Assembly (NCBI RefSeq): GCF_009730915.1
Contig: NC_052482.1
Location: 558,001-622,000, forward strand
Reading direction: 5' to 3'
Origin: Dioscorea cayenensis subsp. rotundata
Taxonomy: Eukaryota > Streptophyta > Magnoliopsida > Dioscoreales > Dioscoreaceae
DNA: 64,000 bases
The position numbers and the translations under genes are program-made. Within the stretch, counting starts at the first letter, position 1. Each line of letters begins with the position of its first letter. This document shows positions 25,957 through 36,905 of the stretch, piece after piece. The notes beneath the pieces were generated by a model. The model was not told the DNA's origin. It worked only from the letters and a program-made list of their open reading frames with translations, and searched no databases.

Positions 25957-26497
25957 TAAGTAACCCAAATTTTTACGAGTTAAACTAATCCGTTGTACGA
26001 TGTATGTTGAATTGCCAAGAAAATTTAATAAAAAGACATATAAAACATATAATTACATTTTCTCAAACACAAATAATAATTTGACTTTCTCAAATTCAAA
26101 TTTCCAAATTAATAACACCCACACACACAAACCACATCTAGTTGTAACTTGTTCAACTACAATAATCATTAAACCCTTTTAACAAAAAAGGCAAGTTTGA
26201 CACTCCTCCGTGTTCCTTCCACTTATTAAACTCCACTCAATTAAATTAAATAAATAAATAATAATAATAAAATAATAAATAATAATAAAATAAAAAGTCC
26301 ACACTCTTCCAACTCGGTTTCCACTTCCCTTCAAACACTCACCCATTCTCCACCACTCCCCATCCGCCACGTGTCCATCACTCCCCCCTTCTACCCCTCT
26401 TTCCCTAATCCTATATATACCTCCATCCACTGCTTCAAAGCCCTCAAAATCTCATCTTTTCTCTTCTCTTTTCTCTGAATTCCAGATCTCAATTCAA
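25957..26497 (+). promoter_or_regulatory. PADRE-1 promoter and 5' leader, with G-box and TATA box
   Basis: A G-box GCCACGTGTCC lies at about 26366-26376 and a TATA box CCTATATATACC at about 26410-26421; a C/T-rich leader follows up to the ATG at 26498. ACGTG cores bind bZIP and bHLH factors and are common in ABA- and stress-responsive promoters (known); such a response here is inferred. The whole region is duplicated at 24680-25140. Confidence 0.7.
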
Positions 26498-26971
26498 ATG
26501 GGAAATCAAAGCTCATGTTTTTTCTCCGGAAGCTGCGGATCAGCGCCGCTGATCTCCTTCATCGCCCCCGACGGCAATCTCGGCTGCATCGCCTTGCAGA
26601 TGCCCACCGCCGCCGACCTCATGATCGAGTTCCCCGGCCACGTGGTGGCGATCGCTGAGAGCTCTGCCGCCGGAGCTAAGATTTCTCCGATCAAAGCCGA
26701 TGAGGAGATGAGATCGGGATTGGTTTACCTTCTGGTCCCGGTTGATCGGTTTGGGTTTAAGGCCTCTGACCGGCAGATGGAGGTTGCCAAGGCCGCCGTT
26801 GAAAGCCGGCGCCGGAGAAGGAAGGGGATGGGATCCGGATCCGATAAGAGGTTGTTCCCGGTTGCAGCCTGTAAGGGTGAGGTGAACACAGGGTCTGCCG
26901 GTAACCGGGTTAGGCCCGTTAATCAGTGGCGGCCCGTTTTGGATACTATCCATGAAGCCCTTTCACAATAG
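26498..26971 (+). CDS. PADRE (DUF4228) family protein, copy 1
   Basis: An intronless frame of 157 residues. It begins MGNQSSC, an N-myristoylation signature with a nearby Cys for possible palmitoylation, so membrane association is likely. The PADRE domain follows: a strand (SFIAPDGNLGCIALQMPTAADLM), then FPGHVVAIAES, then the conserved LVYLLVPVDRFG turn near 91-102. A basic RRRRRKGMG patch lies at about 119-127, and the C terminus holds the family's WRPVLDTIHE motif. PADRE proteins are plant-specific, of unknown biochemistry, and often induced by abiotic stress and pathogens. Codon use is strongly GC-rich compared with its AT-rich surroundings. Confidence 0.92.
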   Translation: MGNQSSCFFSGSCGSAPLISFIAPDGNLGCIALQMPTAADLMIEFPGHVVAIAESSAAGAKISPIKADEEMRSGLVYLLVPVDRFGFKASDRQMEVAKAAVESRRRRRKGMGSGSDKRLFPVAACKGEVNTGSAGNRVRPVNQWRPVLDTIHEALSQ

Positions 26972-27123
26972 TTTTTAATAGAATTTTTGAAAAGTGTATA
27001 ATATTTGTTGATTTATTTATTTATTCACATTCTTTATTGTAATTGAGACAATGTATAAGAATTTTATTTGATGGGACCTAAACAATGACTAAAATACAAT
27101 TTTAGTATTTTTCAGAAGATATT

Positions 27124-27308
27124 TTATTTTATTTTATTTTTTTTGAGTAAGGCGACAGGCACTAGAATTCAGGGATGTGCACGTGTGGGGAGTAATGTTC
27201 AACGTCGACCCACGTGCAGTCACCTTGTGTAGGACATGAGGTTCGATCCTGTTTTCTCCCCGAAATGAACGTCCTACGTAAGGACTCGATACCAATTGAC
27301 CCAAAGGC
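27124..27308 (-). mobile_element. tRNA-derived SINE, copy 3 (reverse)
   Basis: On the - strand the head reads TTTGGGTCAATTGGTATCGA. It is followed by a B-box-like GGATCGAACC (near 27243-27252), GCACGTGGGTCGACGTTG, CACACGTGCACATCCCTG and an A-rich tail of AAAAT units ending near 27124. It is most like copy 2. A weak ATATTTTA repeat flanks it; the target duplication is unclear. Confidence 0.72.
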
Positions 27309-28790
27309 TACAAAAAATCATATTTTAAATAAAAATTTTATTAAAGTTGGATTAAGCTAACTTTATGATTAAATTTCACAAGGGTATATATGGTATTTTA
27401 TAATCTCATGACAGTCACTATTTTACAATTATATCACATTAAAAAATAATAGAAATAAATAGATCAAGATAAATTTTTTTTAAAATTTTTTTTGCATTGT
27501 GCTTGAGAGGTCTCGAATTTGAGACCTCTTAAACATATGGAAGGTAGGAAACCACGAGACTATGGCTTGGTTCCTCACAAGCGTAATTCACTATCATAAA
27601 TTAAATTTTTTTTAATTTTAAAATAATAATAAAAAATTAATTCCTTACCATTAATTAAAAAAATTTAATTTTAAAATAATAAAAAAATAACGAGGAGAGA
27701 GAAGCAGTCATCACGTCACCAGCCACATTAGTCGTGTGGCTAGTTCGTGTGACTGCTTTGCTTTATATAGCATTACTCTTATTTATAATATTTTAAATTA
27801 TAATTAAAAGTAAATAAATGAATTTCAGATTCTTTAGAAAATTACATTCCTTATAAATTTATATTTTTAATAAATAAACTTATACTTGTCCAATTTTTTT
27901 CAAACACGCCACAGCGGAGTCGGTCCTCAATCAAAGAAACAGAGAGAAGTCCGTGCCCAGCTTCGTTTGTTTCAAATATTTTTCTCATAACAGCAAACAA
28001 ATTATTAGTCCATTGAAAGACATCCACGTGTCTGATAAGAACGACAAAGTCTACGTGTCCATTTATCATAGGATCTATGTTGACGTTTGCTGTTATAGAC
28101 CATGTGATCTAAGATGATTAGGAAGGAGCGCTTTTAGCGAATCAACCCCTGAATTCCACCGATATCAAATCGTGGTCCCACCCAACCCACCCACCAAGTC
28201 ACGCTCTCCAAAAACCGTTTCCCCTCAAAATCTCAGAAAATAATATATTAAAATGATTAAAACAATCATTTACATTTAATTAAAGAAAGAAAACTCCTAC
28301 TCTTTTAATTTGAAGAATAAATAAAATACATTTACTTCATACATCATATAAAAAATATTCCAAATAATAATCAGAAAATAATACATGCTCCAGCCTCTCC
28401 CTCCTGATTATTTTCTCGGAGTATCTTACCCCTGATGATTAACTCCTCCTCTAATTGTTTTTATTTATTTATTTTAAAAAAAATTAACTACAAGCACTTG
28501 TTTATTTTTTTGCATTGTACTCGAGAGGTTTCGAGCAAACACAAATAAAATAGGAAACAACTACGCTATGCTATGATTTCTTCTTATTTTTTTCACTTCT
28601 CACTTTATTTGTTTTCTTTTTAGTTTATTTACCATTGTTTGGTTTTCAACAAAGCCGTCATTTATTGAGAATAAAACACTCTACCAACGTATTAATTTAT
28701 TAAATTAAAATTAAATATCCATAATCGATACGTTCAAGAGAGAAAAAAAAAATCTTCCACTTAATTAACATATCAACCCGTTTCCCCTTT
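27309..28790. other. Spacer between the two PADRE genes
   Basis: AT-rich. It contains a short perfect inverted repeat GAGGTCTC...GAGACCTC near 27507-27528, with a related piece near 28522 that looks like a decayed repeat family. A stretch at 27890-28210 has higher GC, with CCACGTGTC and CTACGTGTCC motifs that may be distal regulatory sites of the gene at 28875 (inference). No coding sequence found. Confidence 0.45.
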
Positions 28791-28874
28791 CCCGTTTCCC
28801 GTATTTGGGCTTTATATATATATATATATCCATGCATCTCATAAGTGATGACCTGAGTTTCAAGTACTCCGGCG
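28791..28874 (+). promoter_or_regulatory. PADRE-2 core promoter
   Basis: An AT run (TTTATATATATATATATATC, about 28811-28830) sits about 45-65 bp before the ATG at 28875 and can serve as TATA box. An upstream ATG at 28833 opens another, overlapping frame; if transcription starts near 28855 that ATG is not in the mRNA. Confidence 0.45.
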
Positions 28875-29348
28875 ATGGGGAACTGCATGAACTGCACCGC
28901 CGGCGAAGCGCCGGCTGGAAAGCTTCTACTACTCGATGGTACATACCGGAGTCTGGAAGCCTCAGTCACGGTGGCCGAGCTCATGCTAGACCACCCGTCA
29001 CACTTCATCTTCGAGCTCCGACGACCACTCTCCGGCCATGCATGCATGCCACAACCACTCCCCGCCGACCATGAACTAGACCCTCATAAGTTCTACGCGG
29101 TGCTACCTTTTAATGGTGATGAAGCTCATGAGGAAGCTCGCCGGAGACTCTCCGGCAATGGTTCTTTTCTTAGGTGGTGGTGTTTTCCGGTGAACTCATG
29201 TGGGCTTATGAGCTCCGGCGAGGAGGAGGAGGAGGAGGAGTATATTAAGGTGAGGTGCTCGACGGAAGTCATGAATGAAAAAGCAAGGTTGATGAGAGGT
29301 AGACGAGGGTGGAAACCAAGTCTTGGAACTATTCAAGAGAGAGCTTAA
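28875..29348 (+). CDS. PADRE (DUF4228) family protein, copy 2
   Basis: An intronless frame of 157 residues, the same length as the gene at 26498 but well diverged. MGNCMNC gives a myristoylation signal with Cys4 and Cys7 as possible palmitoylation sites. The domain runs through GKLLLLDGTYRSLEASVTVAELM, HPSHFIFEL and the HKFYAVLPF turn (about residues 71-79). A Glu-rich run (EEEEEEEYIKV) precedes the C-terminal WKPSLGTIQE motif, which matches WRPVLDTIHE of copy 1. It is convergent with PUT-A. A broken copy of its last codons lies near 51108-51160. Confidence 0.91.
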   Translation: MGNCMNCTAGEAPAGKLLLLDGTYRSLEASVTVAELMLDHPSHFIFELRRPLSGHACMPQPLPADHELDPHKFYAVLPFNGDEAHEEARRRLSGNGSFLRWWCFPVNSCGLMSSGEEEEEEEYIKVRCSTEVMNEKARLMRGRRGWKPSLGTIQERA

Positions 29349-30163
29349 TTTGGAGAAGAAGCTCTTCTTTCATTGCTTCTTTTCATGAATTTTCTATTAT
29401 TATTATTATTATTATTATGATAAAAATTACTAAAATACTAAGTAGATTAGTCAAAGTTGAAGGTTGTTAGGTTGATTAAATAAATGATTTTAAGTTCAAA
29501 TTTTTATGTATGAGAAAAATACTGTTGTGTTGTAAGTTTTATTAGCTGGTATCGCTTTGTAAGTCAAAATAAATAATAATAATAATAATAATTGAAGTAT
29601 ATATTTTTATTTTTTGTTCTTTATATATATATAATATTATGAGGTCTTGAAATTAATAAATTGGGAAAATGCCAAATTTAATATACATTTCTTGAAAATT
29701 AAAAAATAATTTATTGGATGACTCAGTAAAAAGTGGAATTTTTTTAGATGATTAAGTCTAGATTTATTTTTATAATAAAATTTTCAAAGTATAGAATGAT
29801 CAAGAGGAGAAACTAAATGTAACAAAATGTATGTGTATTTTTTTAGATTTATAAATATGTGCATGTCATTTCCCATCCATGGTAATAATTAATTAAAAAA
29901 ATAGAGTGTTACACAGGAGAAATATTTACATAGCATTAATAATACTCCATGAAATATAAATCACTCAATAAATTCCTATTAATTTACCATTTTTTTAAAG
30001 CCAACTCACTACAATATATTTACACAACAAACCCTAGTACAATAAGTTTTGAGACTCGGAAATTATGGATGATTTATTTTATCATTAAAATGTTGCTACA
30101 AACTTAATCTTGCTAAACTCTAGAGTTCATAACATATTTAATTCTCACTTTTAAGATTAAAGA
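29349..30163. other. Spacer between PADRE-2 and PUT-A, part of a segmental duplication
   Basis: AT-rich 3' flanks of two convergent genes with TTA microsatellites (29399-29417, 29574-29591). It aligns with 51161-51932, sharing for example GCTTAATTTGGAGA.GAAGC, AAAAAGTGGAATTTT and ATAAATCACTCAATAAATT. Confidence 0.7.
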
Positions 30164-32606
30164 TTAACATGGTTGACTTTTCCTACCCTCAACTGAGTTG
30201 ACTTCAAGACTCGTGTCAGTACTAAACTTAAAACACTCTTTTGACCTACAAAAAACCATGCAAAAATACAAACCAACAGCCATGAACATCAAACCAGCAC
30301 TTAACAACCAAACTCTCCACCCACTCACAACCATGAGAAAAATAAGGATCACCGAGGGCACGGCGCACATGCCGATCACTCCGGCAGTCCCCATCGGAAC
30401 CTTATAAGGCCTTTTGAGCTCAGGGAACTTAATTCTGAGTCGAATAAAGGCGGCAAACTCGATGAGCATGGCAAGATTGTAAAGGAAGTTAGCAGAGGCA
30501 ATGATGTGGGAGAAGCTAAGGAATGAGATGCTGAGAGTGATTAGAGTTGAAATCAAGATGGAGAGCCATGGAGTGTTGAACCATTTGGATCTTTTGGAGA
30601 GGGCTTTGGGGAGGAGGCCAAGCTCTGCCATTCCTAAGAGTTGGAAGGTGTTACTACTGAGTTGAGCTTCATAAAGTCCAATGGCTGATAACACTGCTCC
30701 TGCTTGTGTCCATATCTTCAGCCATTTCCCTCCTATCATCCCTTTTTCACAAAATCAACCATTTTTAGGGTTAGGGTCAGGGTTACTATCATTATCTTGT
30801 TGCACGTGTATAAAGAAAAAAAACAAGATGAAAGTGTTAATTATGATTATTGATAATGAAAGCACCTGTCCAATAAAGCATTTGATATTTCAAAATTTTT
30901 TTTTTTCTAATTTAATTTATAAGTGAGAGTTCGAGTTAGACTTTATTCTGTGAGTTGTTCATATTTTTTTAAAAAATAATATATAATGGTAATTTATTAT
31001 GGTTGAACTCTTATTTTGAAGTGTAATTAAATAAATATGACAAGCTATTTTCCTTGGTGTCATAACTTTCCCAGGGAGTGTTTTTAGAATTAGGGTTAGG
31101 GTTTAGGCTTATTAGAATACATATGATTTTGGACCTCTAATTAAAAAAAGTAAACTTACTAGTAACAACAGTACAAATTAATATTTGTTACTGATATGAA
31201 TGAGAAGTTGAAACCGAAACTCATATTTTGAATGGTTAAACCTACATCATATGTTTGTTTTTATTTCGAATGAATTTAGGGTTATGGTTAGGGTTAGGGT
31301 TAAATATAGTTAGTATATAATTTTGGATGACTAATTAAAAACTAAACCTATGATATTCATAAAAATTAATATATATGCTAAATATTTGTTTTACAAGATT
31401 TGCTGAGAGGTCACTCTCACTCTCCAAGTATTAAATACTACAAATTATGGGATTGGGATCAAAACCATATCAAAAGACAACTAATGACTGTGCATGAAGA
31501 CATATATGTAGGACCTATATATATATATATATATATATGAACAAATTTATGTGGTCATCTGGGGAAATACTCATGCATAATAAAAAAGTTCAAAATTATT
31601 GTCAGTTATTCAATGAACTTTAATTGTTATATATTATGATAATAATGTAACATAATTTAAGTAATGTATGAAAAAGCAATTTTAGTAAATAATAATAATA
31701 ATAATATTGCATGGTTTGTGTGATTATAGTACCTGCAGCTTCAGCAAAGAAACCATCACTCCATCGATCATCGGAGACGGAGAGGGCGCCGGTGACGGCG
31801 AGCAACGGAACAAAATAAGAAACACAAGTGAGTACTCCGGCGAAGAGCATGGCAGCCGGAAAAGTTCTCTGAGGGTTCTGAACCTCGCCGGCGAGGGTGC
31901 TGGCATTGTCCCAATAATTCAAGTTCCAAAACAAAGTGTTCAAATAAAGACCCCAATCAATCTTCTTCCTCACCGCCGTCCACCTCGCCGGAACCACAGC
32001 CGGAGTAGCGATGAACGTCATGAGAACGAAGGGAAGAAGGGAGATGATTCCGATAGCGATAGCGAAGTAACCGACGACGTCTAGGCCTGTGAAGTTGATG
32101 AAGGAGAGGAGAAGGATAAGGATGGTGATGAAGAGGGAACGGTGAACGCCGGAAGCCAGAGAAGGGAAGGTGGAGGAGAGATAGTCAGAGCAGAGGTTGG
32201 GGAAGGTGGCGGAGTTTATGGTAGAGCTGAGGAGCTTGAGAAAGCCGGTGAAGGAGGCAGTGAAAGGGGAGTTGAAGGCTTGGAAAGCCCATAGGACGAA
32301 GCCAGAGTTGGAGGAGGAGAAGGCAGAGGTGAGCTCAGAGGTGATGAGGGCTTCAGGGAGGCAGCAGAGGAAGGGAAGGAGGAGGAAGCCAACAAGGGAT
32401 AAGAGTGGACCGGCAGCGTGAACGGTGTCTTCGGCTCCGTAGGGGCCCCCGGAGACTTGGAAGTAGATGATGAAGACGAGAGGAAGGAGTGTGAGGGTTT
32501 TTGTTTTGGGTTTTGTGGCCGGAGAGGTTGAAGGTGGTGGTGATTGTTGTTGTGGTGGTGGTGGTGGTGGTGGTGTGGGAGTGTGGAGTTGGATTTCTTG
32601 AGCCAT
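30164..32606 (-). CDS. PUT: Polyamine uptake transporter (PUT/LAT, APC superfamily), copy A
   Basis: Two exons, 31733-32606 and 30164-30741, joined GCAG|GTAC...AAAAG|GGATG within a Gly codon, giving 483 residues. The N terminus is cytosolic and Pro-rich (HTPTPPPPPPPQQQ), coded by a GGT/CCA microsatellite. The APC core follows: FQVSGGPYGAEDTVHAAGP in TM1, LPEALITSEL, FWNLNYWDNASTLAGEVQNP, then EAQLSSNTFQLLGMAELG and FIRLRIKFPELKRPYKVP, all hallmarks of plant PUT/LAT proteins that take up polyamines (and paraquat) by proton symport. About 12 hydrophobic segments are expected. The C terminus (GRKSQPC) is in a different frame from copy B. The intron carries TTAGGG-type repeats. Confidence 0.95.
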
Positions 32607-32720
32607 TGGGTGGTGGATATGTGTTTGTTTTGTGGGAGATGGTGGAAGAGAGGAAGAATATATATATATATATATTTAGAGGGAAGAGAAATGTGGGAGT
32701 TTGAAATTAATAATGTATAT
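32607..32720 (-). promoter_or_regulatory. PUT-A 5' leader and core promoter
   Basis: The - strand holds a TATATATATATA run (32660-32678) about 55-70 bp before the ATG, usable as TATA box. The stretch to about 32700 aligns with the leader of PUT-B (54563-54650), so the duplicated block includes the core promoter. Confidence 0.5.
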
Positions 32721-33359
32721 ACATAATATTAAAGTTGGTGTATAATTTTCTATACATTAATATTAGAATAGGTGTATAATTTGTTGGAGAGCATTTTAAA
32801 GAAAGAATATGATTTTTTTTTTTTGAAATATTGCTTTAAATTTGTTTGAGTTAAATTTAGTATTAATAATAGAATTATTTAATTATATTTATTAGTTATT
32901 TGTCATGATATTGTTTTATGTCAATCTACACGTTATAATTGAAAATAGATTTTTGTTTTAGTTTATATTTAAGTAAAGTAAAAATAGAAAATAAAAAATA
33001 AAAATATCAAAACATAAGAAATTAAAAAAGGAAACGTTGAAACGTAATAGATTTCTAAAAATTGTGATCATAATCTAGTGGTTTTATCTTTGACTTTTCA
33101 ACTGTAAATAGAATCTGATACATATTATTGTGTAATTATTTTTTTTTAAAGTTTTGTCTATTTTATTTTTCTCTTTTTTGAGTTGTTTTTGTACCTGGTA
33201 TTGTTTTCATAAGCAATTTGATTGGGTCATTTTTCATATATATTCTATGTTTTATTTGTATTTTAAATTATATGTCTATATGTAATATTATTTTATAACA
33301 ACCAAAATTATTAAAAAAAAAAAACCCGATGTGGAGCCTTTAATTATGATAGAATTTAA
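32721..33359. other. AT-rich spacer upstream of PUT-A
   Basis: No gene or ordered repeat recognised. Confidence 0.5.
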
Positions 33360-33693
33360 GGCTTGTTTGGATGAGCTTTGGAAAACCCAGAAGGGCTTTT
33401 TTATAAGTTAAGCACTTCTGGGTATAAAAAAAAGTTGTTTGTATTGGCTTTTCTGCAAAAGCAGAAGCTGTAAAAAAAACTGAAACAACTTTTTTCAGAA
33501 GCTAGTCATGAGCAGCTTCTGAAAAAAGCTGTTTTTTACCTTATTTTTACAGCTTCTGCTTTTACAGAAAAGCTAATACAAACACAAAATATAAAAAAGT
33601 GCTTAACTTACTCTGGAAAAACACTTTTTCCAGAAGCACTTATACTAAATTAAAAAAAAAGTGCTTTTTTGAGAAGCCAACCCAAACAAGGCC
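33360..33693. mobile_element. Tourist-like (PIF/Harbinger) foldback MITE
   Basis: The ends are GGCTTGTTTGGATGAGCTTT and, reading inward from the right, GGCCTTGTTTGGGTTGGCTT. The whole 334 bp is close to one long inverted repeat: arms such as CAACTTTTTTCAGAAGCT and AGCTTCTGAAAAAAGCTG meet near 33515. The flanks are TAA on the left and TTA on the right, close to the TWA target duplication of Tourist elements. It has no coding capacity. It sits exactly where the copia reverse-transcriptase remnant stops. Confidence 0.75.
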
Positions 33694-34717
33694 TTATTCT
33701 TGTCACATGAGAATATGTATCAAAGTAATCTTGTCATGCATGTTACTTACAACCTTTAATTACAAGCTTGGTCTTATATTTGTCAATAGTTCCATCAGCT
33801 TTCTTTTTTCTCTTGAATATTCACTTAAATCCGAGAGGTTTACATCATGAAGGTAGGTTAACTAACTCCTAAGTATGATTTTATAAGATATAATCAATTT
33901 CACTTTCAATGGCCTCTTTCCATGAAGAACCCCTTGAAGAAGTTACAACTTCTTGATAGGTTTGAGTTTCACTTTATAGCAAATAGGTTAGAAAATCTGA
34001 ACCAAAAGATTTTTCTACCCTTACTCTCTTACTACGTCTAAGTTCAACCTCTTGGTTTTGATTAACATCCTCATGATTAACAAACCCATGTGTTTGTTTA
34101 GATGAGTTTAATTAATCACCATTTCTTACTTTACAAGGAAACAAATGTTAAAAAAAGATGCATTTTGTAATTTCATTGTTGTGTTCTTATGAATGTCTAG
34201 TATATTAGACTCATGAACAAGAAAGCGATAAACACTACTATTTGTGCATATCCAATGAAAATGCAATTAACTATTTTTGGACCTATTTTCACCTCCTTAG
34301 GTGTACATATAACCACTTTAGCAAGACACCCCCACACTCTCAAGTATTTGTAAAAAGAGTTTCTTCCTTTCCATAATTCATATGGGGTCTTATCCTTTTT
34401 CTTGTAGGGTATATACCTTATTTAGAAGATAATTAGCTGTCAAAATAACCTCTCCCCACATGTTCATAGGTAACCCATAACTTATTAACATTGCATTCAT
34501 CATTTTTTTTGAAAGTTCGATTCTTCCTCTTAGCAACTCCATTTGGCTAAGGTGAATAAGGTGGAGTGACCTCGTGTACAATTCTATGTTGAGTTGATTC
34601 TCAATGTGCATTTTATAGAGAGCAAATTTCTACATTTAAGCAAATACACATAGTAATATATTATGCTATCCCCTATAAAGGTAATGAAATATATATTACC
34701 TCCCTTTGTTTCATATT
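33694..34717 (-). pseudogene. Ty1-copia pol remnant (integrase and reverse-transcriptase start), broken
   Basis: Read leftward on the - strand: KGGNIYFITFIGDS and YVYLLK of the integrase core (about 34717-34620), NAMLISYGLPMNMWGEVILT (ending near 34390), and later the reverse-transcriptase start GSSWKEAIESEID (about 33950-33890) and IFKREKKADGTIDKYKTKLV (about 33810-33750). Several stops and frame changes make it non-functional. It ends at the MITE at 33693. Confidence 0.85.
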
Positions 34718-36793
34718 TGTTATAACCAGTATCCACAGTAGCAGCCCGGCACTGTAGCAGCCTGGCATTGTACAGCCCGGCACTATAGCCGCCTGGCACT
34801 GTAACAACTCAGCACTGCAGCAACCCGAAAGTTTCATTTAAATTCTTTCTTTTCCCTTCTTCTTTCCTTCTCCTCCTTTGTTTCTTCCTTGCGGCCGAGC
34901 ACACCTAAACCCTAGCAAATTTTCTGGCAAGCAATTCCTTCGAATCAAATCATCAATTTCTTCCTCTCAAGCTCTTGAGTGCGGTAAGGCCTTAATCCAA
35001 GGTTTTTCTTTGTATTTTCTTAATATTTTTTTGTTTTTCGAAATCTTTAAAAACCTAGAAATTTACCTCGGTTTGGGTTCATTTTGGGCTTAAATCGAAG
35101 CCCTTGATCTTGTGATTCTTTTGTGTGGATGCTTGTCAAGAAATTTCTTGATTTGGTGTTGTAAATCGGCAATAAACCATCATTTTAGGACATTAGGTAC
35201 TTATTGGTAACCTAAAAATCAAGTTTTGAGTCATCACTAGAATCGATTTAGCGTTGTTTGGTAGCAAACTTATTGTTTCACTTTGTGATTTATTTTAGCT
35301 AATCTTGTTGGTGTTTTGTTGTGCTTTGCAAGGAGGTGAAGCGTTGGCTCGAGACAAGGAACGATTAGAGGAAAGTTGTGAGTGGGATTAATTATGCACA
35401 ATTCTACTTGGAGAATGCATATAATTATTCTATATTGCTTAAGTAAAGTTTTATTGGTTATTATACTTGCATTGAGATTTTAATGGAATTGAAATGAGTT
35501 ATTTATGTATGTTTCATACTTTAAAAGTATTATTATTCAAGGAAAGGATTTTCGGGTTGTTACTTGATTCGTAAGTTGTGAGTCGATCTATGTTAAAATC
35601 TTTGGATATGCTTTTGTTTATCATTTCCGTGTGGAAATGATAGATATTTTGGATATTAATTATTGTCCTAGTTATGGACTCCTCGTTATCAGATGCATAT
35701 TTGTATTACTTGGTTGGTGACATCCTACTGTAGTAGGTCATTTTTCATGGCCAGGCTATTGAGGTGGCGTGGAAGACCGACAGACTTATTAGTCCTGTTT
35801 AGGTGGGAGTGTAGAGCCCTGACTGGATAGTCATCTAGAAGCCAGGGTCATCACACGGTGGACCGATGGGTCAACGTCAGTGACATGAGTTCCTTGATGG
35901 GTCTGAACTTAGCCACGACCACGACCAAGGTTTAGAGAGGTTTGTAAATCATGTTGCGTTCCTTTTGTAATGTCATATTAAATTTGTGGTTTTGGCGGTG
36001 AGTATCTGTTTTATGAATTTTGAGACTCATATTATATAGTTGTTCTATATATATGTATAAGTGGAACTGTTATGATTCATTTGTATTATTATAAAAGTTT
36101 GGTTTGATGTTTAACTTGTTTTATAGTACAAACCCTGTATTTGGTCTTTTGTGGATTTGTTGTTGTAAACCCTAATTGTGGTAAAAAGGCTTTCTTGACA
36201 CTATCTTTTGGTTTATTGTATTTATGATTTCTGTTATTTTTATCTATGTTCTAAATCGTTGGTATTAGTAAAGCATTATTTTGGTGAGTTATTTCGTGTA
36301 TTTGAGTATATTCTTGTAGTATTGTGCTAACCTACTCACTGAGTAACTTTAGTTGCTCACCCCTCTTTCTTCTTCCCAGGCTGTTGCGGGCAGTAGTGCT
36401 GTATTAAAGCGGTGAGCTAGGCATCCACTGTTTGTATTCATTTAGTGCTACATTCATGTATGTTATCCTTGAGCATGTATATATATGTTGTAGTCGAGCA
36501 TGGATCTATTAGTGTGTTTGAAACTCTAAAAGCATGGTTTGTATGTTTGTCTAATCTCTTAGAAACTCAGTTGTACTTGTGATTAGTGAAGTTCTTGAAC
36601 TCTGTTATTGGGTCTTGTGGTTGATGGTTCCCTTACGTACCTATGAATTTTCCTATTTTGTACTTGTTTGAGGTAGTTGGTTTCCGGTATTCTGTCATCC
36701 TTGCAGTGACTCGAGGGTTGAGTGGTGGGGTATCCCCCCTCGGGTTATCACGACGGTTGTCACGTCCTGGGGCCCGTGGGTCGGGCCGTGACA
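34718..36793. mobile_element. Solo LTR (about 2.08 kb), possibly Gypsy type
   Basis: Starts TGTTATAACC and ends GGCCGTGACA, so it has TG...CA borders. Flanks are ATATT and ATATC, near-identical 5-bp sites. It interrupts the copia integrase region. It starts with a run of short degenerate CAGCCCGGCACTGTAG units (about 34739-34826). The GC-richer end (GGGCCCGTGGGTCGGGCC) and its large size recall LTRs of Gypsy chromovirus-type elements, but with no internal domain the superfamily is a guess. Its apparent frames show no retroelement protein. Confidence 0.65.
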
Positions 36794-36905
36794 ATATCGA
36801 TCCTAAACATGAGTGTGAAACTTGTGTTGAAAGAAAATAAACCAGATCGTTCTTCCAAACAATTGAAAGAGATACAAAGGTTCTTGATTTAACACATGGC
36901 AATGT
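36794..36905 (+). pseudogene. Inverted piece of the copia pre-integrase/integrase zinc region
   Basis: On the + strand it reads PKHECETCVERK, then a stop, then TRSFFQTIERDTKVLDL: the HHCC zinc region of Ty1-copia integrase. All neighbouring copia pieces read on the - strand, so this roughly 110-bp segment is inverted relative to the element. It lies directly against the solo LTR. Confidence 0.75.

Noticed and set aside
26540-26953. 137-codon - strand frame within PADRE-1
   Set aside because: Antisense shadow of a GC-rich gene; the + strand carries the family motifs.
27507-27528. GAGGTCTC...GAGACCTC inverted repeat as a possible terminator hairpin or tRNA arm
   Set aside because: No tRNA cloverleaf could be built around it; more likely part of a decayed repeat.
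36643-36840. 65-codon + strand frame ending DPKHECETCVERK
   Set aside because: Not a gene: it joins the end of the solo LTR to the inverted copia piece.
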